NCBI RefSeq assembly: GCF_009651005.1
Contig: NZ_WHVW01000003.1
Location: forward strand, 165,911-229,910
DNA from: Sporosarcina obsidiansis
Lineage (GTDB): Bacteria > Bacillota > Bacilli > Bacillales_A > Planococcaceae
Length of the DNA stretch: 64,000 bases
Direction of reading: 5' to 3'
In this document: in pieces, positions 18,044-27,251 of the stretch
How positions within the stretch are numbered: position 1 is the first letter of the stretch
How the letters are laid out: every line of letters begins with the position of its first letter
Notes under the pieces: generated by a model
What the model was told of the DNA's origin: nothing
The model's database searches: none
Seen by the model: only the letters and a program-made list of their open reading frames with translations
Translations under genes and position numbers: made by a program

Positions 18044-18313
18044 CTACATCTGCCATGGCCAAGGTGGCTGGTTCCAACGCCAGCCCATTTCAATAGCTTG
18101 CTCTGACGGAACCGATAGGAGAGAAAGAGGGCCATATCGTTTTTCGTATGCTTTCCGTGCTCTTGCGGCTTCTTTGATGGCAAGACGCCATTGCTCTAGT
18201 GCTTCCTCGTCGTTTGAATGGGTATTTGTATACAGCGTTAGTTCCACGACAACAAAATCAGCTTGCTGCACCTCCTTTAGCATGGCGCGTTGTTCTGCTG
18301 CTGCGGACATCAT
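18044..18313 (-). CDS. cotJB: Spore coat protein CotJB
   Basis: An 89-residue coat component needed with CotJA and CotJC for coat assembly in Bacillus. The core segment QQADFVVVELTLYTNTH is followed by basic helices and a tryptophan/proline-rich end (EMGWRWNQPPWPWQM). ATG 18313 follows GGAGGGG at normal distance. An ATG codon also follows directly (18310), and upstream in-frame codons belong to another frame of cotJA. The start overlaps the cotJA stop (TCATGATG), so the genes are coupled. Confidence 0.93.
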   Translation of the reverse strand: MMSAAAEQRAMLKEVQQADFVVVELTLYTNTHSNDEEALEQWRLAIKEAARARKAYEKRYGPLSLLSVPSEQAIEMGWRWNQPPWPWQM

Positions 18314-18528
18314 GAAATCCCCTCCTTTTTCGAGTAGCCGTCGACTAAGGCTGGCCATAGGGATCCGTGGCGCAGTGCTTCGGCAGGTGAGTATTGTGGA
18401 AGACCTGGTGGCTGAAAACCCAAAAAGAGCTGAGGTGGCAACACAAAAGTCTTCACTGTCACAGGGGGACACGGATCAAATGGCGATACATATGGCTCGT
18501 AACTTCCTCTGAACGCTTGCTTTTCCAG
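18310..18528 (-). CDS. cotJA: Spore coat protein CotJA, without an in-frame ATG
   Basis: The frame read from 18528 to the TGA at 18310 gives 72 residues that match CotJA well: KQAFRGSYEPYVSPFDPCPP, then PQLFLGFQPPGLPQYSPAEALRHGSLWPA. No ATG, GTG or TTG is in frame upstream of this core. GGGGAGGAG is followed by ATG at 18535, but that ATG is in the wrong frame and would end after 19 codons. Reading from the ATG with one A fewer would give MKLEKQAF, a natural CotJA start. So either CTG 18528 is used (9 bases from the ribosome site), or there is a one-base insertion or sequencing error. The family match is clear; the start is not. Confidence 0.8.
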   Translation of the reverse strand: MEKQAFRGSYEPYVSPFDPCPPVTVKTFVLPPQLFLGFQPPGLPQYSPAEALRHGSLWPALVDGYSKKEGIS

Positions 18529-18600
18529 CTTTCATCACTCCTCCCCTCAACGTATGCGATGTGTTTTAGGAGTATGACAGATACTTCGGTTTGAAATATA

Positions 18601-18789
18601 ACGTAAGGTTCCATTTTTTCTGTTCAGGGAGATTCCAAACACCGGTTCAACAGGGATTTTAGACCAAGTCGGCCATGATCTACGAAAAAACCTGATTGGC
18701 CCGCATCACGCGATCAAGAATTCTTTGAACAATTTTACGCCAAGAAAGAATTGAAAAAAGTCTGGATGGAATACATTAGTAATTTGTAA
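18601..18789 (+). pseudogene. Possible decayed gene fragment in a 480-base gap
   Basis: The stretch between cotJA and the EAL-HDOD gene holds no intact gene. A frame open from 18679 to TAA 18789 reads like coding sequence (DWPASRDQEFFEQFYAKK, then KVWMEYISNL) but has no start codon and is cut by TGA 18676. A neighbouring frame just before it reads NTGSTGILDQVGHDLRK. This is consistent with the 3' end of a frameshifted gene. I do not recognise the family. The remainder to 19000 is AT-rich and contains a TATAAT at 18821-18826. Confidence 0.25.
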
Positions 18790-19009
18790 TTAATATATTT
18801 CTAAATATCTTCCAATCAAGTATAATAGAGGGAGTAAAGATTTGGTGCTAATCCATCATGCATAAAATTATATTGGCGACTAGTTCTCAAGGATTATTTT
18901 GTAGGTAGAGATCTTGATATTAGGCTCATTTACGTATACATCGAGAAGACAAGCAAGCGAGTCTAGAATATAGAAATCGACATTCAAGTCGGATTTGGAG
19001 TGGAAATGA

Positions 19010-20257
19010 ATGAATGATTGTTCGATATTCATTGGTAGACAGCCGATCTTAGGGCGGCAAGGTAATATTTATGCGTATGAGTTGTTATATAGAAATAGTG
19101 AAGAAAATGTTTTTCCAGATATTAATCCCGAGCAAGCAACGATTAGCCTGCTGGTTAATACATTTCTTTCTATAGGCGTGGATCGAGTAACTAGTGGTGT
19201 GCCTTCCTTCATTAATTTTTCCGGTGAGCTTTTAGCGCAAGACTTGTTCATGAGTTTGAATCCTGATCAGGTCGTGATTGAAATTCTAGAGGGTGTAGAA
19301 ATCACCCCTGCTCTTTTGCGGCGCTTGCAAATGTTTAAAGAAGCTGGTTTTACTCTTGCTCTGGATGACTTTACTTTACAAGATCAATACATTGCGTATC
19401 CACAATTGTTCAAGCTCGTAGACATTGTAAAAGTAGATTTCTTGTTGACCAGCAGAGAAGAAAGAGCAAGGATTAAAGGTTTTTTGAAGAAGTATCCATC
19501 AATTGTTTTATTGGCTGAAAAGGTGGAAACGGAAGCCGATTATCAGTTGGCTTTGAAAAGTGGATATGATTTATTCCAAGGTTATTTCTTCGCGAAACCT
19601 GAAATTATAAAGAGTGCAGAAATTCCTAGTAATACATTGATTCATTTGCAAATTATTGAATATTTCCAGAGTGACACGCAGTCGATTAATGAGCTCGCTG
19701 ATTTAATCATGCGAGATGTTTCTATTTCTTACAAACTGTTGCGTTTCATCAATTCCTTGGCTTTTGAAATACCGAGAAGGATTAGTTCGATTAAACAAGC
19801 CATCGTTCTGATTGGCTTGAATGAAACGAAAAAATGGCTACAAGTCCTGATGCTTCATGACTTAGGAAAGGATCTGCAAAGCGGCAGGGTGACTGCACTT
19901 GTAGAGCTGTCACTTCGACGTGCCAGAGCATGCGAACTGTTGGCAGAATACAAGGGGAAGTCGAATAAAGACGAGTATTTCTTGACGGGGATGTTTTCGA
20001 TGATTGACGCCGTTATGAGTAGAAAATGGGAAGAAATTTTGCCGCTTTTGTCTCTATCGGATGTCATTATCAATACATTGAATGGTGAAGAGACGGAGAT
20101 GACTCCGTACCTGCAACTCATCGAGGCGGTAGAGCGTTTTGAGTGGGAGCAAGTGAAACGATTATCCAGCCAGTTAGCCATTCCAAACAAGAAACTAAGC
20201 GACATCTTTTTGCATGCATTACGGTGGTCGCAAGGAATAGAAGAGAACTTTAACTGA
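19010..20257 (+). CDS. EAL-HDOD signalling protein (YuxH-like)
   Basis: 415 residues. The N-terminal half is an EAL-like domain: YELLYR stands at the EAL position, followed by NFSGELL, EILEGVE, LALDDF, VKVDF, LLAEKVET and FQGYFFAKP. Most acidic metal ligands survive, but the DDFGTGYSS loop is replaced by DDFTLQDQ, so turnover of cyclic-di-GMP is doubtful. The C-terminal half is an HDOD domain (LIMRDVSISYKLLRFINS, ISSIKQAIVLIGLNETKKWL), found in signalling proteins without clear catalysis. ATG 19010 has a GGAG at a 9-base spacing. It is a lone gene with a hairpin terminator. Confidence 0.9.
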   Translation: MNDCSIFIGRQPILGRQGNIYAYELLYRNSEENVFPDINPEQATISLLVNTFLSIGVDRVTSGVPSFINFSGELLAQDLFMSLNPDQVVIEILEGVEITPALLRRLQMFKEAGFTLALDDFTLQDQYIAYPQLFKLVDIVKVDFLLTSREERARIKGFLKKYPSIVLLAEKVETEADYQLALKSGYDLFQGYFFAKPEIIKSAEIPSNTLIHLQIIEYFQSDTQSINELADLIMRDVSISYKLLRFINSLAFEIPRRISSIKQAIVLIGLNETKKWLQVLMLHDLGKDLQSGRVTALVELSLRRARACELLAEYKGKSNKDEYFLTGMFSMIDAVMSRKWEEILPLLSLSDVIINTLNGEETEMTPYLQLIEAVERFEWEQVKRLSSQLAIPNKKLSDIFLHALRWSQGIEENFN

Positions 20258-20269
20258 ATACGAATAGAT

Positions 20270-20296
20270 GGCATCTTCGCTTGAAGATGCCTTATT
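20270..20296 (+). terminator. Terminator of the EAL-HDOD gene
   Basis: A 9-bp stem GGCATCTTC/GAAGATGCC with a GCTT loop, followed by TTATT. Confidence 0.7.
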
Positions 20297-20437
20297 CGGT
20301 GTGTATCATATACAGCTATAACCCATTTGGTGACTTTATTCTGCATTTTATGTGGAAGAAAACACGTTACATATTCTTGAATTAGGGTATGAAGTAGTAA
20401 GGAAGTTACCAAATGAGCACTAGGAGTCGATTTAGCT

Positions 20438-22102
20438 GTGAATAAAAAATTTTGGAAAAACCCCGTGTTCTCTATTTCTGCAGTATTTATCTTGATACTT
20501 GTACTATTAGGTGCAATTATGCCAGGACCGTTCGGAGTGGTTTCTGAAAAACTTTACCACTTCACAACAGATAATTTTGGTTGGTTTTATTTGCTGGCTG
20601 TATTTATTGTCATTGTATTTTTAGTGGGACTAACCATCAGTAAGTATGGAGCCATCCGTCTAGGCGGTGATACCGAGCGTCCGGACTATCCATTTTTCAC
20701 ATGGATCGGAATGTTGTTTTCTGCCGGCTTTGGCGTAGGGCTCGTATTCTGGGGTGTGGCGGAACCGATGAGTCATTATTTTAGCTCGCCACTTGCAAGT
20801 GTGGAATCACAGACAGAGGATGCAGCACGAGTAGCAATGGGGTATGCATTTTTCCATTGGGGAATTTCGCAATGGGCGATTTTTGGCATTGTCGGTCTAG
20901 TAATTGGTTTTTTACAATTCAGAAAGAAAAAAGACGGTTTGATCTCCACTGCGTTGGAGCCGCTTATAGGTAGCAATCGATATGTGAAAACTGGAATCGA
21001 CTCATTCGCTGTTGTGGCAACAGTCATGGGGATCGCTACTTCATTAGGGATGGGTGTCCTACAAATGAGTGGCGGGATGGAATATGTGTTTAATATGAAA
21101 AGCACCTTCATGATCCAGCTTCTTATCATTGCGGTTGTGTTTGTTGCCTATATGGCGTCTGCTTCTTCAGGACTGAGTAAAGGAATTGCCTACTTAGGAA
21201 ATTTTAACCTTGGGATGGCGATAACGATGTTAGCCTTCTTCTTCCTTGTCGGTCCTAAAGTATTTATATTGGAAACCTTTACACTTGCTATTGGAGATTA
21301 TATTAATAATTTCATTACATATAGCTTGCGATTACAACCATATCAAGGAGGAACTTGGGTAAAGGACTGGACTATTTTCTATTGGGCTTGGACGATTGCC
21401 TGGTCTCCTTTTGTAGGTGCATTTGTGGCACGTGTTTCGAAAGGACGTACGATACGAGAATTTATCATGGGGGTTATGGTCATACCACCAGCATTTTCAT
21501 GTATGTGGATCGCGACACTTGGAGGAACTGCGTTATATAGTGATTTGCGCAATGGGACACAGATTGCAGAAGCAGTCGATAACGATGTAACTTCGGCTAT
21601 TTTTGCGACGCTTCAACACTTACCTTTTACGAATGTTGTTTCATTTTTAGCTATCGTTCTTATCTTTACTTTCCTCATCACCTCTGCGGATTCTGCAACG
21701 TATATTCTAGCTAGTATGACAACAAAAGGAAGTTTATTTCCACCGATGACTGTTAAATTAATCTGGGGCTTCCTAATGTCAGCTATTGCAGCAGTTTTGT
21801 TATATGCAGGTGGACTAGAAGCATTGCAATCGGCTTCTCTTGTCTCAGCCTTGCCGTTTACGTTGTTTCTGTTGCTGCTTATCTTTTCATTGGCCAAGTT
21901 GTTGCAACGCGAACCGATCACTGTCAGGCCGACCGATATCCGACGCTTTGAGAATATTGAAGGAGAAGTGAAAAAGAAACGCAAACGGAAGGAAAGTGAG
22001 AAAGAGAAGAAAGAGCGTAAAGAAAAAGAGAAGGCTCAGAAAGAAAGAGAAAAAAGAGAACGTAAATACCTGGAACTTGAAAAACAAAAAAAACATCAAT
22101 AA
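20438..22102 (+). CDS. BCCT-family betaine/choline/carnitine transporter
   Basis: A 554-residue sodium-coupled symporter with 12 membrane helices, used for osmoprotectant uptake (OpuD, BetP relatives). Characteristic segments are the glycine stretch MGIATSLGMGVLQMSGG, the tryptophan-rich helix 8 WTIFYWAWTIAWSPFVGAFVARVSKGRTIREF, and the TSADSATYILASM segment. The last 50 residues are a very charged Lys/Glu/Arg tail, unusually basic for an OpuD-type carrier and perhaps a cytoplasmic osmosensing tail as in BetP. The GTG at 20438 follows TAGGAG with an 11-base spacer. Which betaine is moved cannot be told. Confidence 0.92.
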   Translation: MNKKFWKNPVFSISAVFILILVLLGAIMPGPFGVVSEKLYHFTTDNFGWFYLLAVFIVIVFLVGLTISKYGAIRLGGDTERPDYPFFTWIGMLFSAGFGVGLVFWGVAEPMSHYFSSPLASVESQTEDAARVAMGYAFFHWGISQWAIFGIVGLVIGFLQFRKKKDGLISTALEPLIGSNRYVKTGIDSFAVVATVMGIATSLGMGVLQMSGGMEYVFNMKSTFMIQLLIIAVVFVAYMASASSGLSKGIAYLGNFNLGMAITMLAFFFLVGPKVFILETFTLAIGDYINNFITYSLRLQPYQGGTWVKDWTIFYWAWTIAWSPFVGAFVARVSKGRTIREFIMGVMVIPPAFSCMWIATLGGTALYSDLRNGTQIAEAVDNDVTSAIFATLQHLPFTNVVSFLAIVLIFTFLITSADSATYILASMTTKGSLFPPMTVKLIWGFLMSAIAAVLLYAGGLEALQSASLVSALPFTLFLLLLIFSLAKLLQREPITVRPTDIRRFENIEGEVKKKRKRKESEKEKKERKEKEKAQKEREKRERKYLELEKQKKHQ

Positions 22103-22107
22103 ACTGG

Positions 22108-22143
22108 AAACCGGACTGCTGGATATAGCAGGAACCGGTTTTC
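22108..22143 (+). terminator. Probable terminator of the BCCT gene
   Basis: AAACCGG and CCGGTTT pair, with an inner CTGC/GCAG stem. The T tail is short (TTTTC), and the next gene's ribosome site follows closely. Confidence 0.55.
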
Positions 22144-22167
22144 TGCATATTGGAAAGGGGAATACAT

Positions 22168-22944
22168 ATGTCAATTGTAAAAGTGTCTGATATTTATTTT
22201 AAAAGAGGCGACAATCAAATCCTCAAAGGTCTGGATTGGGAAATTTCAGAGGGGGAGCAATGGGGAATACTGGGATTGAACGGTTCGGGCAAAACCTCAT
22301 TGCTATCAATTATTTCTACATATGAAATTCCTTCTTCAGGAGAAGTGAAAGTACTCGGGAAGCGATTCGGCAGTACCTATTTGCCAACGTTACGGAAGAA
22401 AATTGGATATGTTAGCAGTTCATTGGAAAAGTTTACGGATTTCTTCTGGACAGAAACAATTGAGCGTGTCATCATCAGCGGGAAGTTCGCTAGTTTTGGT
22501 ATTTATGATCAAATCGTTGATGAGGATTGGGTTCGCGCTGAGTATATAGTGAAAGAATTTCGGCTAGAACATGTCAAAGGACAGAAGTTCAGCGTGTTAT
22601 CAGAAGGGGAAAAACGAAGAGTTCTAATTGCGAGAGCATTAATGGGAGAACCAGATTTGCTGATATTAGACGAACCGTGCTCTGGATTGGATATCTTAGC
22701 ACGAGAACAATTTTTAGAAGTCCTTGAAATCGCTACGAGAAATAATGTACATCTTGTTTACGTTACTCACCACGTAGAGGAGTTGGTCCCTGAGATCACG
22801 CATGTACTGCTGCTGAAAGAAGGAGAAGTGGTAGCGGCAGGGCCGAAGCATGAAGTGCTTACCGATGAACTTTTATCTGAAACTTACAACGTACCTGTAT
22901 CAGTAGAATGGCGCTTTGACCGTCCGTATCTTTCTATAAAATAA
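22168..22944 (+). CDS. ABC ATPase without a partner permease (YlmA-like)
   Basis: 258 residues with Walker A GLNGSGKTS, signature LSEGEKRRV, Walker B LLILDEPCSG and H-loop VTHHVEE. The sequence around STYEIPSSGEVKVLGKRFG resembles the stand-alone ATPase YlmA, related to ModF/PhrA-type proteins. ATG 22168 is 8 bases after AAAGGGG; the TTG at 22150 lies before that site and is not used. No transmembrane gene is adjacent. Either it acts with a distant permease or in a non-transport role. Function unknown. Confidence 0.88.
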   Translation: MSIVKVSDIYFKRGDNQILKGLDWEISEGEQWGILGLNGSGKTSLLSIISTYEIPSSGEVKVLGKRFGSTYLPTLRKKIGYVSSSLEKFTDFFWTETIERVIISGKFASFGIYDQIVDEDWVRAEYIVKEFRLEHVKGQKFSVLSEGEKRRVLIARALMGEPDLLILDEPCSGLDILAREQFLEVLEIATRNNVHLVYVTHHVEELVPEITHVLLLKEGEVVAAGPKHEVLTDELLSETYNVPVSVEWRFDRPYLSIK

Positions 22945-23036
22945 AGCTAGCAAGCATAGTTTATGAGTAGCTAGATAGGGAATGTTTCTAATACACAACT
23001 TCACGATCTGGAACTGGTTAGGAGGGGGCAAACGTC

Positions 23037-24488
23037 ATGGCGAAGAAGAAACGTAAGATAACGAAAAAAAGGATTGCATCATATGCCTTGCTTCTATTCG
23101 CATTGCTCTATGCCGGTGTCATGCTTTGGCACACTTACAAACCATTGCCCGCAGGTGTATCTTATGAAGGAGAACTGCATCAAATACAGGATGTCGAATT
23201 CATTTATGACCTGTCCTATTCCCAGAATAAATCTAAAGAACACTATAAATCTGAATTACGTATTTTTAATGAAGTGTTTCAAATGATTAGGGACGCAAAG
23301 CAGTTTATTGTCTTGGATTTCTTTCTAATGGACGATTATTATGATGAAAAGGAAGATTTTCCACAACTTGCAGATCAGTTGACGACTGCGTTGGTGGAGA
23401 AAAAGAAAGAAAATCCAGACATGCCCATCGTCTACATAACCGACCCTTTGAATACAGGATATGGTTCTTATGAATCGAGATGGTTCAAGGAATTGGAGAA
23501 GGCTGATGTTCAGGTAGTCTATACGGATTTAGAACCATTACGTGACTCCATGCCAATTTATTCAGGATTATACCGCATTTTGTTTCAATGGATTCAGACT
23601 GACGGCAAGGCTCATTTCCCCAATTTTCTTGCTAGTGACGCACCGGATGTGAAATTCACTTCCTACTTAAAGTTGCTCAATGTCAAATCTAATCACCGAA
23701 AAACACTGGTGACCGACCAAGCTGCGTTAGTGACATCGTCTAATCCACACGCTGCCAGTGGTCGTCATGGGAATGTGGCGTTTAAAGTAAAAGGGCTAGT
23801 GCAAAACGACATATTGGAGGCAGAAGAGGCTATTCTGCAATACTCAGAGGGTGGAAAGCTTCCGCGTGTGGAGAATACGGAAGAAGAAGGGGGACCTTAT
23901 CAAGTTCAATACTTGACGGAAAGTAAAGTATTGAATGCCCTCGTTGACGATATAGCCAAAACGAAAAAAGGCGATAGAATTCGAATCGGTATGTTTTATT
24001 TGTCGGAACAGCAAGTCATTCAACCTTTGGAAGACGCAGCAAATCGTGGTGTCAAAGTGGAAATGATCTTGGATCCGAATGAAAACTCATTTGGTAGTAA
24101 AAAGTCAGGCTTGCCGAACCGACCCGTTGTACAGGAGATTAGGGAAAATACTGACGACAAGATTAAAGTGCGCTGGTACAACACCGTCATCGGACAGTAT
24201 CACACGAAGTTAGTGGCGATCCAAACCGCTGAGAAAACGTATATTTCGAATGGGTCATCCAACCTGACAGAACGTACCTTACGAGATTATAATTTGGAAG
24301 CGAATTTGCGAATTATTGCGCCAACAGACAGTAAACTAACGGGTGAGATCAACACATATTTTGATCGACTTTGGGATAATGAAGACGCCCTGTATACGTT
24401 AGATGTAGAAGAATATCAGAACGGCTTGACGTTCTTCCAGCGAGGCATCTATGCACTGCAACGTTGGGTAAAGCTGACGACTTATTAA
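23037..24488 (+). CDS. Phospholipase-D-superfamily protein, cardiolipin-synthase-like
   Basis: 483 residues with one N-terminal membrane helix (about 12-32) after a very basic start. The first HKD motif is complete: NHRKTLVTD followed by SSNPH. The second reads YHTKLVAIQ with GSSNLTERTLRDYNLE, so the usual Asp is Gln. Phosphatidyl transfer (cardiolipin synthesis) or phospholipid cleavage at the membrane is likely, but the altered second motif makes the exact reaction uncertain. ATG 23037 follows a GGAGGGGG site. It stands alone, closed by a strong bidirectional hairpin. Confidence 0.85.
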   Translation: MAKKKRKITKKRIASYALLLFALLYAGVMLWHTYKPLPAGVSYEGELHQIQDVEFIYDLSYSQNKSKEHYKSELRIFNEVFQMIRDAKQFIVLDFFLMDDYYDEKEDFPQLADQLTTALVEKKKENPDMPIVYITDPLNTGYGSYESRWFKELEKADVQVVYTDLEPLRDSMPIYSGLYRILFQWIQTDGKAHFPNFLASDAPDVKFTSYLKLLNVKSNHRKTLVTDQAALVTSSNPHAASGRHGNVAFKVKGLVQNDILEAEEAILQYSEGGKLPRVENTEEEGGPYQVQYLTESKVLNALVDDIAKTKKGDRIRIGMFYLSEQQVIQPLEDAANRGVKVEMILDPNENSFGSKKSGLPNRPVVQEIRENTDDKIKVRWYNTVIGQYHTKLVAIQTAEKTYISNGSSNLTERTLRDYNLEANLRIIAPTDSKLTGEINTYFDRLWDNEDALYTLDVEEYQNGLTFFQRGIYALQRWVKLTTY

Positions 24489-24493
24489 TTAAA

Positions 24494-24523
24494 AGACGCC
24501 GTTCAGCGAACTGAACGGCGTCT
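24494..24523. terminator. Bidirectional terminator, 13-bp stem
   Basis: AGACGCCGTTCAG/CTGAACGGCGTCT with a CGAA loop, between convergent genes. The A run before the stem gives a U tract for the minus-strand chemoreceptor. Confidence 0.85.
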
Positions 24524-24527
24524 AACT

Positions 24528-26258
24528 TTAAGTGAAGCGCGCGACTAATTCATGCATTTTCTCTGCTTCATTATGCAGTTCTACAGAGGAGTGCATGATG
24601 GACGTGATAGCTTCTTTTTGTTCATCGATCGAAGCGTTGACTTGCTCGGTGGCGGCAGCAGATTCGGTTGCTACGGTAGCGATTTCATTGATCGCATTGA
24701 CCACAACGAGCCGGTTGTCATCCATCTGGTGCATTTCTCCGTCTAAAGAAGTAAGGTGGCTCGTAATTTCCTGGATAGAAGTGGACAGACGGTTAAACGC
24801 GCTTTGAACATCTTCAATTGCTACAAACTGAGCTTGCGACAAATGGAGTGTATTTCCCATTTTTGAATCAGAAGTGGCTGTTCCTGCTTCGATACGCCCG
24901 AGTAAATCACGTACTCTTCCAGTTGCTTGATGTGTATCTTCAGATAATTTCCGAACTTCCGCAGCTACTACGGCAAACCCTTTTCCGTGTTCCCCTGCAC
25001 GGGCTGCTTCGATACTAGCGTTGAGTGCCAATAAATTGGTCTGTTCTGAAATAGACGTAATCGTTTGGATCACTTGTTGGATTTCTTGCATTTGATTGGT
25101 CAAACTAGAGAAGTTTGTACGCAACTCTTCAATAACGATCGTAAATTTTTTCGAGTTCTCCGCAAGTTCCTCTACTTTTTGGCTGCCATTCTCCTGTAAT
25201 TCAGTGACGTCATTCATTTCTTTTATAATCGTATCGTATTGGCTTGTAGTGCTTGCGATCAGTACGGATAGGTGCTCCACTTTGCCAATCGCTACTTCAG
25301 CCTCCTCAGCTTGCGTAATGGCACCATTTGCTACTTCCGTGATGGCGTGGTGGATTTCATCTGCTGAGGCCGTTGTTTCCTCGGTAATCGCACTAAGCAT
25401 TTCAGATGAAATTCTCATTTGCGAAGAGGAATCACGTGTATTACCTACCATTTCTTGCAAACTAGCTTTCATATTATTGACGTTTTCGGCCAATACACCT
25501 AGTTCATCTTTTGAGATGATAGGAATAGTAGGACCTGATAATACCCCTTTTGCAATATCAGATGTCATGCTCATGATTCGCTTAATATACTCCATCATGC
25601 GGCTAGAGAAGAACCAATAAAGCGCCACACCTACCGATGTAGCGATGATTGTCATGATGAACGTATAGTATAATACTTTATTTGCTCCGACGTTAAAATC
25701 CATTTCATACGTACCGGCTGCAATGATCCATCCCCACTGTGGATCCATTTCAGCGTACGTAATTTTAGGAGCCTTTTCGTCAGGATTGCTTGGAGTTGGC
25801 CAGTCATAGCTGACAAATCCGCCACCAGCTTTTGCGGCATCGATCAATTCCCGAACAAAATAACGACCATCGTCCGTTTGAAAGTCGTACGCACTTTCCC
25901 CTTCAATGGAAGGGTGGACTTCCAGTAAACCATTTTCATCAAACGCATAAAAGTAAAAATTTTCTCCGAATTTGGCAGGGTTATCAATTGAACGTGTGCC
26001 CTCCCCAGTTTTTTTTCCTAAGATTTGGATGCGTGCACGTTCTTGGGCTTCCTCCAACGTCAAGGCACCTGCTTGTACTTGTTTATCCAATTCTTCAATG
26101 ACTGAAAGCAACACATGCGTACCATTCTCCAGACCTAATCTCCCCATCTTATCCAACTCATTTTTAGCCAATACATAATTGACAGTTCCTACAGCTATGG
26201 TAGGCACTAATATGACGATTAGTGCGAGTAAAACGAGTTTTGTTCTTACGGATTTCAT
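24528..26258 (-). CDS. Methyl-accepting chemotaxis protein with Cache sensor
   Basis: 576 residues. Membrane helix 1 (about 7-29), an extracellular single-Cache domain ([35 protein letters not shown]), helix 2 (about 197-217), HAMP linker, and a cytoplasmic signalling domain with the conserved hairpin tip [21 protein letters not shown]. It senses small molecules outside the cell and controls CheA. Ligand unknown; single-Cache domains often bind carboxylates. There is no other chemotaxis gene in the window. The ATG at 26258 has AGAGG close by and AAAGGGGG a little further away. Confidence 0.95.
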   Translation of the reverse strand: MKSVRTKLVLLALIVILVPTIAVGTVNYVLAKNELDKMGRLGLENGTHVLLSVIEELDKQVQAGALTLEEAQERARIQILGKKTGEGTRSIDNPAKFGENFYFYAFDENGLLEVHPSIEGESAYDFQTDDGRYFVRELIDAAKAGGGFVSYDWPTPSNPDEKAPKITYAEMDPQWGWIIAAGTYEMDFNVGANKVLYYTFIMTIIATSVGVALYWFFSSRMMEYIKRIMSMTSDIAKGVLSGPTIPIISKDELGVLAENVNNMKASLQEMVGNTRDSSSQMRISSEMLSAITEETTASADEIHHAITEVANGAITQAEEAEVAIGKVEHLSVLIASTTSQYDTIIKEMNDVTELQENGSQKVEELAENSKKFTIVIEELRTNFSSLTNQMQEIQQVIQTITSISEQTNLLALNASIEAARAGEHGKGFAVVAAEVRKLSEDTHQATGRVRDLLGRIEAGTATSDSKMGNTLHLSQAQFVAIEDVQSAFNRLSTSIQEITSHLTSLDGEMHQMDDNRLVVVNAINEIATVATESAAATEQVNASIDEQKEAITSIMHSSVELHNEAEKMHELVARFT

Positions 26259-26495
26259 TACCTCTCATCCCCCTTTATGTATAACTAATATACTATTAAA
26301 TAATTATAATCTATAATGCTCACTTAATATACATAATTTTAAAACAATTTAAACAATTGTTAAACATTAGCATGCTGTTTAGGCAGGATAGATACTTTAT
26401 AACTATTTTGGTTCTCTTACATTTATTAGGGGAGAGCAAAGAAAGTGCAAGGTTGCAAATTACTGTTGTAAAGTGAAAGATAGGAGGGATGTCAG

Positions 26496-27113
26496 ATGAG
26501 ACTTGTGATTTTTGGAGCAACTGGACGAACGGGAAGTGAAATTGTCCATCGTGCATTGCAGGATGGTCATGAAGTGAAGGCGCTAGTACGAACGCCAGAG
26601 AAGTGCGTGCCACATCAACGCTTGACTCTTATACAAGGGGACGTACGAGAAGCAGAGGCAGTGAAGCAAATGATTGCTGGAGCAGATGCTGTAGTGAGTG
26701 CCTTGGGAACAGATCGGACCACGACATTGACGGAAGCGATGCCAGCAATCATGGAGGGAATGGAGATTCATAGAGTCTCGCGCATTCTGACGATCGGAAC
26801 AGCAGGCATACTCCAAAGCCGAATAGATCTTTCTAAACTGCGATACGAGGCTGGTGATTCAAATCGTAAGCTGACATTTGCAGCGGAAGAACATCATAAA
26901 GTGTTTAAGATGCTACGTAGTTCATCATTGGACTGGACGATTGTATGTCCCACTTATCTGCCAGACGGGGAAGCTGTGGGAACTTACCGTATAGAACGAG
27001 ATGTACTGCCACTCGATGGAAAACAGATTTCAACTGGTGACACGGCAGCGTTTGCTTATCAAGAATTAATCGAAAAAAAGCACATTGGCTATCGAATAGG
27101 TATATCCTATTGA
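26496..27113 (+). CDS. NAD(P)-binding NmrA/SDR-like oxidoreductase
   Basis: 205 residues starting with the Rossmann motif VIFGATGRTGSEIV (GxxGxxG). DAVVSALGTD and WTIVCPTYLPDGEAVGTYRI match the atypical SDR group near biliverdin reductase B and NmrA-like proteins. A catalytic Tyr-x-x-x-Lys is not evident. ATG 26496 follows ATAGGAGG. It probably reduces or senses a small molecule using NAD(P)H in the cytoplasm, but the substrate is unknown. It appears monocistronic. Confidence 0.85.
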   Translation: MRLVIFGATGRTGSEIVHRALQDGHEVKALVRTPEKCVPHQRLTLIQGDVREAEAVKQMIAGADAVVSALGTDRTTTLTEAMPAIMEGMEIHRVSRILTIGTAGILQSRIDLSKLRYEAGDSNRKLTFAAEEHHKVFKMLRSSSLDWTIVCPTYLPDGEAVGTYRIERDVLPLDGKQISTGDTAAFAYQELIEKKHIGYRIGISY

Positions 27114-27251
27114 CACATATGAAAGAGTTAGGAATACATGACAAAGAAACGTAACGTTTGAACTAAAATAATAGAAGATTGGATATCATTTCCTTTGTCT
27201 TATGATATAATAGGTCCATAGTATCGTAGTAGAAGGAGAATGGGAAGATAA

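Noticed and set aside
17952..18512. 186-codon plus-strand ORF over the cotJ genes
   Set aside because: It is antisense to cotJC, cotJB and cotJA, which are all recognised by sequence. No ribosome site or family match.
18535..18620. Sigma-E promoter for cotJ
   Set aside because: A CATACTCC and an upstream TTATATT are present, but the spacing is about 18 bases rather than the usual 14-15, and the -10 match is partial.
19855..20412. 185-codon minus-strand ORF over the HDOD domain
   Set aside because: Antisense shadow of the EAL-HDOD gene, crossing its terminator hairpin.
25096..25620. 174-codon plus-strand ORF inside the chemoreceptor gene
   Set aside because: Ser/Ile/Val-rich antisense frame of the coiled-coil signalling domain, without a plausible start signal.
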